DNA of 64,000 bases from Tillus elongatus. Its lineage: Eukaryota > Arthropoda > Insecta > Coleoptera > Cleridae. Below are positions 51,831-64,000 of the stretch, one piece after another. The position numbers and the translations under genes were made by a program. The notes under the pieces are model-generated. The model searched no databases. It saw only the letters and a program-made list of their open reading frames with translations, and had not been told where the DNA came from. The stretch's first letter is position 1, and each line of letters starts with the position of its first letter. The stretch covers positions 14,084,225 through 14,148,224 of the forward strand of contig OZ023264.1 in the NCBI GenBank assembly GCA_964006375.1. The letters are read 5' to 3'.

Positions 51831-52405
51831 TCGCTAATAAATGAAGCTTTGGGATTTTCGATAAATGTATTAAATAAAACCACGCATAAAAAAGATATGG
51901 AAATTGAACCATTCTTGAGTCTCTTAATTTATATAACACTGAAGATAGCAATACAGCTATAAATCCTGAGATTAATAGAATAGATAGATATATAGTTTTA
52001 TTCCACTTAGCTGCTGCACAAAGGTAGATGTGTTCGTCATAAAAATATATAAAAAGAACATAAAATATGTGTGCAAACCATTACAAAATATCTGCAACAA
52101 ACACAAAAAAAATACAAAAAAAAACAGATAAAAAAACACAACTGAGAGGTTATCACATACTAAACAGGCTAAGCGCCAATAGGCAACAAGCCCGCACAGG
52201 TTGCACAAATAATACATACAAAAATAAATTATTAAACTACATAAAATCATAAAATCAAGTCACACACAAGAAAAACTCCTTCACTCTGCTAAACATTCTT
52301 GCAGTGAGTAAAGCATTTTTGCTGGAGATAACGCATTGTGTGTTTTTTACATTTATTTCCGGATTTAATTTGTCTCAGCGCGAGTGGTAAGTAATTAAAA
52401 AAGGC
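51831..52405. other. Unassigned; possible LINE 3' UTR on the minus strand
   Basis: The minus strand reads TGCAGCAGCTAAGTGGAATA then AAACTATATATCTATCTATT at 52010-51970: a poly(A)-signal-like AATAAA followed by a TATC-type tail, as in some non-LTR 3' ends. No coding sequence adjoins it. Confidence 0.35.
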
Positions 52406-52712
52406 TGGACTCAGCAAGTGCGTTATGGTAGTGAATTTTCATAAAAATGTTTTTAATAGCAAATATGTGTTTTTTTAAAGAAAGCAGGCCTCAAATTTGG
52501 TTACCAGTATAATCTATATAGTAAAAATAATGTGCCATGTTTCATCAAACTAATTTTATTGTTTGAAAATGTACAAAATTTTCCGAAAGTATACTTAAAG
52601 TGTTCCGGAAAAAACACGTTTTTTGGGCAACCTTATAGGTTAATAGCAAATTGAGCTATTCAAATATGAAGCATTTGATCAAAATCGCTACCATAACGCA
52701 CTTGCTGCGTCC
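52406..52712. repeat. GCAG MITE
   Basis: Ends GGACTCAGCAAGTGCGTTAT and ACGCACTTGCTGCGTCC, with internal TTGTTTGAAAATGTACAAAA and CAACCTTATAGGTTAATAGC. Only about 90 bp from the next copy in the same orientation. Confidence 0.85.
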
Positions 52713-52802
52713 AGAATTTCATTTCCTACAAACATGCATTATATTTCGATGGAAAATGCAAAAATGTAATAACATCAGACGTGTTTGATTAAAAAAAGTT
52801 CG

Positions 52803-53680
52803 GGACGCAGCAACTGCGTTATGGTAGTGAATTTTCATAAAAATGTTTTTAATAGCAAATATGTGGTTTTTTTTTCAGAGAGCAGGCATCAAATTTAATT
52901 ACCAGTATAACATATACAGTAAAAACAATGTGCCATGTTTCATCAAAATAACTCTATTGTTTGAAAACGTACAAAAATTTTCGAAAGTAAATTTAAAGTG
53001 TAACCGAAAATATCCGTTTCTTGGTCAAACTTATAGGTTAATAGCAAATTCAGCTTTTCAAATATGAAGCATTTAATCAAAATTCGCTACCATAATGCAC
53101 TTGCTGCGTCCAGAATTTCTTTACTTACAAACATGCATTATATTTAGATGGAAAATCCAAAAACATAACGCGTTTTCGGCTAAAAAAATTATTTGTATCA
53201 CCAACGACTTATGGGCCACCTGTGATCGTAGAAATATTTTTTAAGATGTAGCTCAAGACACCCTATAATTAATGTATAATTGTTTTTTCATATCTTGTAA
53301 AATAACGGATATATTAAGCTTTATTGATTTTTTACGAAAATTCGACAAAAGTTATATACCATTAAACGATAAACTCTATAGCTAAGACTACTGCCAAGCA
53401 TCAGAGAAAGGGTTTATTTGAAATGAATTTTCTAGAAATATTTTAGTAAAATGAAGGACAATGACGGTTAAAACTATGACTTCAGGGTTTGTAAAACATT
53501 ATTCTTGAGACATTTTCTTTCCATAGCCCGTATTAGATTCAATTTCTTTGCCTAAATGTTGCCAATTTTGACGTTTTAAATTGTCACTTTGACGTTTTGA
53601 GGAAAACCCTAATCTATTTTTCATTAAATGTCCATAACTTCTTTGTCTTTTGACCTACAGCGCTAATTTTGGTATGTATT
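52803..53680 (-). repeat. GCAG MITE (52803-53115) plus TAH body, reverse
   Basis: MITE ends GGACGCAGCAACTGCGTTAT and TGCACTTGCTGCGTCC. Body blocks CAACGACTTATGGGCCACCT, GAGAAAGGGTTTATTTGAAA and CTTTTGACCTACAGCGCTAA follow, then it breaks off. Confidence 0.8.
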
Positions 53681-53829
53681 TGAAGCATTTAATATGAAGT
53701 TTTTACCACAGAAATCGTAGAAACGACGAGACGATTTTCACGTCTCTAGTATCAGGATCACATGAGAGGATAGGCAGTGGCATGTTTAAAACTAATGTTG
53801 TACATGGTAGTTTGTTATTCTGCACATGA

Positions 53830-54141
53830 TATTTTCAATATATGGTGAATGTAACAGAATAGTTGAGACAACAGTTCGAACATTTAACAACAGATTCCTT
53901 TATTTGGCTCCAATAATAGAACAAAATTCAGCAGAATTAAAAGTAAGTCGTCAAGTCATGGAATAATACTGACACGACGCGTTGTTAAACGTTTCAAAAT
54001 TGAAGACAATGAATTAAATGAAATTATAGTTCTTGCATATTTTGAAGCATGTCTACAAAGTTCGTTAAGAAGTAGGTGTCAAGATTTAGGTTTATCTATC
54101 TGGGCAATACACAGAATATTGAGAAAGCACAATATGCATAA
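53830..54141 (+). pseudogene. Mariner-like transposase N-terminal fragment
   Basis: Plus strand reads RRVVKRFKIEDNELNEIIVL, AYFEACLQSSLRSRCQDLGL, SIWAIHRILRKHNMH: the paired helix-turn-helix DNA-binding region typical of Tc1/mariner-type transposases. Upstream codons are shifted and interrupted. Cut at 54141 by a TAH element. A third mariner-like family in the window. Confidence 0.75.
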
Positions 54142-54273
54142 TTAGTGAATTTTCATTTTAAAAAAGTCACTAATAGAGAGGTATCGATGGTGAGACTTTG
54201 CAAAAATTCTTTAAAATGAGTGCGAACTAGGACCCCTAGAACCCATATCCGGGGTCAGCTTCCATTTTTATAT

Positions 54274-54369
<96 letters not shown>

Positions 54370-54492
54370 CGAAACTGACCCCGGATATGTGTTCTAGGGG
54401 GTCTAATTAGCGCTCATTTGAAGAAATTTATTCAAAATTCAAAAGTTGGAATCTCCTCATTAGTGATTTTTTTCAAAGAAAATTCACTAAAA
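54142..54492. repeat. Palindromic TAH element: hairpin ends on both sides of (TA)n 54277-54368
   Basis: The left half reads AGTGAATTTTCATTTTA ... ACCCATATCCGGGGTCAG and the right half is its inverse (CTGACCCCGGATATGTGTTC ... GAAAATTCACTAAAA). Both sides carry the hairpin end and neither carries the GAGTTATCGGTG side, unlike all other copies. Confidence 0.85.
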
Positions 54493-55425
54493 AAAGGGAA
54501 TTTGTATCACCAGCGACTTATGGGCCACCCTGTGATTGTAGAAATATTTTTTAAGATGTAGCTCAAGACATCCTATAATTAATGTATACAATTTTTTTTC
54601 GTATCTTGTATAATAACGGATATATTGAACTTTATTAATTTTTTACGAAAACTCGGCAAAAATTATGTACCATTAAACGATAAACTCTATAGCTAACACT
54701 ACTGCCAAGCATCAGAGAAAGGGTCTATTTTAAATGAATTTTCTGGATATATTTTAGTAAAATGAAGGACAATGACGGTTAAAACTAAGACTTCAGAGTT
54801 TGTAAAACATTCTTCTTGAGACATTTTCTTTCCATAGCCCGTATTAGATTCAAGTTCTGTCTTAATGTTGCCAATTTTGACGTTTTAAATCGCAAATTTG
54901 ACGTCTTGAGGAAAACCCCAATTAATTTTTATTTAAATGCCTATAACTTTTTTGTCTTTTAACCTACAGAGCTAAATTTTGGTATGTGACTTACATATAA
55001 TGATATAAACCCGTATACCAAATTGGGTTGCCCTTACACAATATTTTCCGGGAAAACCTGAGCCGATTTTCCTAGCTAACGAACTTATCCAAGCCATTTG
55101 CAAAAGGAAGGTACTCACCAAATTTAATCAAAAGCGGCGCATTATTTTTTGAGTTATCGGTGTACCTTTCTTTTATTAATGGCTTGGATGAGTTCGTTAG
55201 CCAGGAAAATCGGACAAGATTTCCCGGAAAATTTTTGAGTTCTTTCGAAAAAAAATTCTCCGAAAATTACAAAGCTATTTTAATGAAATTTGGGGATATT
55301 TTCATTGGGAAAGGCCTTACTATATGCCAAAATTCAACTTTCTAAATTTAGAGAAAATTGAGTTATTCAAATCTGAAGCAGTTTATGAAAATTCACTACC
55401 ATAACGCACTTGCTGCGTCCCGAAC
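54493..55425. repeat. TAH bodies joined tail-to-tail (reverse 54493-55161, forward 55162-55425)
   Basis: The reverse body runs to TTTTTGAGTTATCGGTGTAC, where the array should begin. The sequence then switches to forward body of the other subfamily (TTAATGGCTTGGATGAGTTC, CGAAAATTACAAAGCTATTT) ending ACGCACTTGCTGCGTCCCGA. No TA array remains at the junction. Confidence 0.75.
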
Positions 55426-56357
55426 TTTTTAAAATTATTTTCTGGTTTCTTATTTTTCCTAAAAATAATATGTAGGGCGAAATGTTGACGAACTGAGGTG
55501 AGACTAATAGCTATATAAAAAAACACAATTTCAACTAAAAAATTATAACTTTATTTCTGTATAAAATGTTTACAATGGAGTAAACAATATCAATATTATA
55601 AAACAAAGATACATAAGTAATAATAAGTAATTTGGATAAATATAGAAATATATAAAAGAAACTAAAAACATGAATACAATGAGATATCAATAATACAAAA
55701 AATAACAGCTATATCCTTAAGCCTAGTAATTTGTATGTTCAATAAACATTCTTGTTTATTATTTTCTTTCTATTATTATAAAGACTGATTAAAATGATGC
55801 CTTCTACAGACTAAATACTCATCTTCACGTTACACCACAGCACAAACATGATTCAAATACAACACGATATATTTTATCACAATTACAAATATTATTTAAC
55901 TGGACAAGCTGGTGCTAGTGCACAATACAAAGATGATAGATATAGGTATACTATATAGTCCCTACTTTGTATTTTAGAAATATAAATTCGGTATCTTTCA
56001 TTTGTGTTAAAGTTATTTTAAAACGTAAGTATCTCATTTGTTGTTACAGGATTCTTTTCATCTTATGTTTCAATAATAAAGATCTTATAATATGGTCATG
56101 AAGGCTTTCGTTTTTAAGGGGCAAAACTAATTTTGGAATTATACACAGTACACAGAGTGTATAAATAAAAAGTTCTAAAAGTTATGCGAATAACTCTGGA
56201 AAAGATTAATCACGTAGATTTCAATGTTTAAAACACTTTCTTTAAGATGAACCTCTTTGTTTGCCTTAAGAATAATTTTCTTTAACTTACAACATGTTTT
56301 TTCGACAAATAAGTAAAGTGATTAAATTAAAACAAAAACAAAAAATCACGTAACGCT
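55426..56357. other. AT-rich stretch, no gene recognised
   Basis: No frame with motifs and no TAH blocks. A minus-strand AATAAAG at about 55549-55556 is not enough to call a 3' UTR. Confidence 0.45.
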
Positions 56358-56683
56358 ATAGGGAAGAGTGGGCCACCTTGAGACAGGTGTGAGACAAGTC
56401 AAATAATTTTAAATCTTCCCTTTCATTTTAACGCCCATTAGTGACATTTGTTGAAGTGCATCTGCAGGAAGTTTGTTGCAAAGTTTTGTTGTGATATTTT
56501 GTATTTTAACAGAAATATCACATTATTTTGTTTTTTGAGAGAGGTAAGTTACTGATTACGCCATATTTACTAATAGAAATAACTCATTTTGTGTTATTTC
56601 TATGGTTTCTTGAACTGGCATGTTATAGTTAGGTTATGTAAGTTTGCAATAAAGTATATTTCAAGGTGGTTTGAAAACAAGGT

Positions 56684-58033
<1,350 letters not shown>

Positions 58034-58144
58034 AGAGTTTTTAATATTCAGTGGTTTTATGATGCATGTTGGGCCACCTTGAGACAAATATCTTGAGCCA
58101 CCATTAGACTGTCTCAAGGTGGCCCTCTTCAAAACAAACACTTG

Positions 58145-59911
<1,767 letters not shown>

Positions 59912-59916
59912 CGAAC

Positions 59917-60620
<704 letters not shown>

Positions 60621-60679
60621 CGAACCTTTTTATGTTGGTTAGCTGATTTACTTATGTTTATTAATAATTTCAGAGTAAG

Positions 60680-62555
60680 ATGTCTAGAGGAAGACAAAGA
60701 AAAAGCGAGAAGGGCCTTTTTTCCGAAGCTGCCATGAAAAGTGCAACTGAGGATGTCTTTGCTAATAAATGATCGTTAAGACAAGCTGCAGAACGAAATG
60801 GGGTAAAATTCCAAACTCTCGTTCTTTATGTTAAAAGAAAGAGAAATGCACCTGAAGAAGTTATAGCGAAGGCGAAATATAACCCTAGACAAGTTTTTAC
60901 ACAAGCACAAGAGCTACTGTTAATTGCTTACATTATCAAATGTTCAAAGATGTGCTATGGTAAATCGACAAAAGATGTCAGATTTTTGGCCTATGAGTTA
61001 GCCATCGCCAATACAAACCGCTGAACAATGGCAGATAAATAAGAAGGCAGGGGTAGACTGACTAAATGGTTTTATTAAGCGTCATTCAAACGTGAGTCTC
61101 CGTCAACCAGAAGGTTGTAGTCTATCACGGGTAACATCATTCAACTACCATAATGTGAAGACCTTTTTTTGATAACTTAGTGTGTTTTGCGAAGATGTGA
61201 CAATTTTGCTGACGGAAGTCGAATATACAATTTGGATGTAACCGCAACAACGACTGTACAAAAATCTAAAAGAATTTTGGTTCCAAAAGGGATGACACAG
61301 ACAAGCAAATGCACTAGTAGAGAGCGCGGTATTCTGGTCACTACCTGTTGCGCTATAAATGTGATAGGTAATACAATACCGCCTGCGATAGTATTCCCAC
61401 ACAGATATTTTAAACCTCATATATTGCAGGGACCCCACTAGGAACATTGGGGCTTGCTAATCCCAGTGGATGGATGACGAGCGAATAGTTTGAAGAAGCG
61501 ATGAAGCATTTAATAAAACACACGTCAACTTCCATCGATAACCCCACATTGCTTATCATGGACAACCACGAAAGCCATCTATCTGTAAACTCTATAAATT
61601 TAGCAAAGGAGCATGGTGTAACTCTTTTAACACTACCGCCCCACTGCTCCCATAAACTACAGCCGTTGGACATTTCTGTCTATTTCCCATTCAAATCTTT
61701 CTATAATAGTGCTATCGATTCCCGGATGCTGCAACATCCAGGATTACCATTTACTATTTACCAGATAGCTGAGTGTGTGGGTGTTGCATTCGAAAGGTCT
61801 ATGATTCCGGGTAACATTAAATCAGGTTTCAGAAAATGTGGAATATTCCCATTCGACAGCCAAATTTTCAACGAAGATGAGTTTCTAAAAAGCAGTGTCA
61901 CAGACAGGGAGAACATTAGACTAACACCATCATCATCATCATTAAAAGCTGGGAGATCAACATCATCATCAGAAGCAGTTGTCGCAACCTCATCATCGTT
62001 GTAAACTGAAGCACAACCTCACGCAGCACACTTCTAAGATGACACACACTTCGAAGATGACAAGTCAGATGAACCAGAACAGCAGAATTTACATACAAAA
62101 ATGACAGTCTACAGAGAAGAAATGATTTTATTTCACCTGAAGTTCTTCTTGGATATCCAAAAGCAAAACCTAGGAAGCAATTTCAGAATAAGGCCAGAAA
62201 AGGAAGTAGCAAAATTGTTACTCACACACCAGAGAAACTGGCAATAGAAGAAAAACATAAAGAGAAAGAAAGAACACTCTTAAAAAATCAAGGAAGACAA
62301 AAAGAAAGATTTGTAACAAATCTGGTTCTGATGACTGATTTAGATGAGGTTGATGCTCAGTCTTTTATATCGGACGTTTCTTTGGATAAGTGGGATCCTC
62401 TCGAAGATATAGAAAATGATCCAGAAAATTTGGAGAAGCCAAAAAAATAATCTTATGTGTTAGCTGAATTCAGTACCACGAAGAGAGTTTTTCATATTGG
62501 AAAAGTTCTACAGGTCCAAAATGACACGGAATATGAAGTCTCCTTTTTACGAAGG
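60680..62555 (+). pseudogene. pogo/jerky-like (DDE_1) transposase, decayed, copy 2
   Basis: Acceptor-like TTAATAATTTCAG at 60661-60673 precedes ATG at 60680. N-terminus MSRGRQRKSEKGLFSEA, a Psq-type helix-turn-helix SLRQAAERNGVKFQTLVLYV (after TGA at 60770), DDE core NLDVTATTTVQKSKRI (Val where Glu of DET is usual), LLIMDNHESHLS, LLTLPPHCSHKLQPLD. C-terminus LDKWDPLEDIENDPENLEK, stop, then VFHIGKVLQV and EYEVSFLRR, cut by NLR-1 at 62556. At least five stops or frameshifts. The frame 61501-62004 is the longest intact part. Different from copy 1 at 27 kb. Confidence 0.88.
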
Positions 62556-64000
62556 TCCTGACTCGTCTGTTTCAGACATCTTACAATAGAGGCATATTCC
62601 CTAGTATCTGGAACACTGCTCGAGTACAACCTGTCCCAAGAAAGGAACCAAAGCGCTTCCTAGCAACTACAGGCCTATTTCTCTCCTTTCAGTCATCTCT
62701 AAAGTGATGGAAAAGTATATAAACACCGAATTACTAAAATTCCTTGAAAAACACAGTCTAACCCACGACAGGCAGTATGGATTCCGTCAGCGCAGATCAA
62801 CTGCCGACCTCCTTTCCTTTGTCACCCATTCTTGGAACAAGTCTATGGAGCTACACGATGAATCCCAGATTGTCGCTCTAGACATATCCAAAGCATTCGA
62901 CCAGGTCTGGCACGCAGCGCTGCTTAATAAACTTCCGGGCTATGGCCTACCACCAAAACTCTGTACCTGGACAGCAAATTTCTTCTCCAACCAGGGTGTT
63001 TCTGTTGTCGTGGATGGCCATTCCTCTAAACTGTATCCAATTAATGCAGGAGTCCCTCAAGGTTCAGCTTTAGCCCATAATTCGTTTCTTCTCCACATCA
63101 ATGACCTCCTCTCTATCACATCCAACCCAGTTCACAGTTACGCGGATGACAGCACCCTCCACTCAAATATACAATATTCTAAGCCTGTCTCTTTAGTCCA
63201 ATTAGATGAGGATTGCAGACTCATGGAGGGTTATGTCTCTGTGGTTCTCCAAAAAATATTAGACTGGGGAAGTAGAAAATTTGTACAATTCAACTCCACC
63301 AAATCTCAATTTTGCTTTCTATCTCATAAGAGATACACCAGCCCTAGACCCATCACAATGAACAACCAAGTTATTTAAAGTAATGAGTCCTTTTCACTTG
63401 TTGGCATTTCTGTGGATCGAAATCTCAATTGGCACCAACATGTCACATCAATTGCAGAAGCGGCTGCTAAGAAATTAGGTTTCCTCTTCCGGGCTCGCAA
63501 ATACTTTTCACCAGCTAATCTCTATATCTTATATACTTCACAAATAAGGCCAAACCTCGAATACTGCTCCCACATCTGGGGTGCCTCTGCCGCTTCCACA
63601 CTCGCTATCCTGGACTCCATTCAGAAGAGAGCTATATGTCTCATCGGTGACCCTACCCTCACCCAAAGGCTGACATCCCTTGCCACGGATGTGCTGTTGG
63701 TGACCTCTCTCTTTTTTATAGATATCTGCACGGGCACTGTTCAGAAGAGCTTTCTTCCATAGTTTCTCCACCTGCTGCCCCCAACAGATCTACGAGGGGA
63801 ACAGAGCGAATGCACCCTTTTACTGTCCAGGTCACCAGACATAGAACATCTTGTTATGCCCGCTCTTTTGTCCCGAGGACTTCCAAGTTGTGGATTTCCT
63901 TGCCCGCACATGTTGTTTTTCCTTCTCCGAACCTTCAAGTCCAGAATTAACAAGTTGTCTCTTTCCTCCTTATTGACACCCACGGTACGATAGTATTTAG
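62556..64000 (+). mobile_element. NLR-1 retrotransposon, copy c (5'-truncated, runs off right edge)
   Basis: Begins GTCCTGACTCGTCTGTTTCA, matching copy a from about 345. Carries YRPIS, DISKAFDQVWHAALLNKLPG, INAGVPQGSALAHN, catalytic YADD at 63139-63150, then IRPNLEYCSHIWGA and IQKRAI. One stop (TAA 63376-63378, CAA in copy a) interrupts an otherwise open frame from 62704 to about 63680, after which it shifts. Best preserved of the three copies. Confidence 0.92.

Noticed and set aside
55549..56340. 3' UTR of a minus-strand host gene
   Set aside because: Only an AATAAA-like hexamer and AT-richness support it; the sequence to the right is transposon relic, not an exon.

Overview
The window is a stretch of a large, AT-rich, repeat-choked animal genome, most likely an insect. 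The evidence is spliced genes, G-protein exons of Go-alpha type, and a mix of arthropod-style transposons: non-LTR retrotransposons without RNase H, Tc1/mariner-like, pogo/jerky-like, piggyBac, hAT, PIF/Harbinger and a tRNA-derived SINE. There are no bacterial operons, CRISPR arrays or rRNA genes. Most short open frames are shadows of (TA)n arrays or of repeats.

Host gene: two first coding exons of a G-protein alpha subunit of Go type lie on the minus strand at 37566-37683 and 18708-18825. Each has 118 coding bases, opens with the Met-Gly-Cys lipidation signal and ends in the same phase-1 splice donor after the KLLLLG motif. They look like mutually exclusive alternative first exons. The shared downstream exons would lie beyond the left edge (below base 1), so bases 1-37.5 kb would be intron. 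Base composition rises upstream of both exons (about 37.7-38.06 kb and 19.33-19.6 kb), as expected for two promoters.

Mobile DNA: the best preserved element is a 4117-bp PIF/Harbinger transposon at 44440-48556. It has 32-bp terminal inverted repeats (31/32 matching), a TAA target duplication, an open three-exon DDE transposase on the minus strand and a two-exon MADF/BESS protein on the plus strand. Exons of each gene sit in introns of the other. Decayed elements: one non-LTR family at both window edges and at 43.4-44.0 kb; a second non-LTR family at 31.2-32.7 kb; mariner-like elements at 13.7-15.7, 33.5-35.5 and 53.8-54.1 kb; piggyBac at 23.5-24.3 kb; pogo-like elements at 26.8-28.1 and 60.7-62.6 kb; hAT at 36.6-36.9 kb; three SINE copies at 17.9, 41.0 and 49.4 kb.

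Dominant repeat: a non-coding family, here called TAH (TA-hairpin element), recurs more than 20 times in both orientations. One end is a hairpin of AGTGAATTTT type, followed by a conserved block (CCCCGGATATGGGTTCTAGG), a (TA)n array, a second conserved block (GAGTTATCGGTGTGATA in reverse orientation) and, in long copies, a terminal ACGCAGCAAGTGCGT hairpin. Copies lie head-to-tail in places. The architecture recalls Helentron/DINE-type rolling-circle non-autonomous elements, but that placement is inference. Their (TA)n cores have repeatedly received other insertions. A second family of about 0.8-kb G-rich palindromes (GFB) occurs three times (38.3, 39.9 and 50.5 kb).

Limits: all comparisons were made by eye. 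Repeat boundaries are good to a few bases where terminal motifs are clear and to tens of bases elsewhere. Introns were inferred from splice signals and frame.
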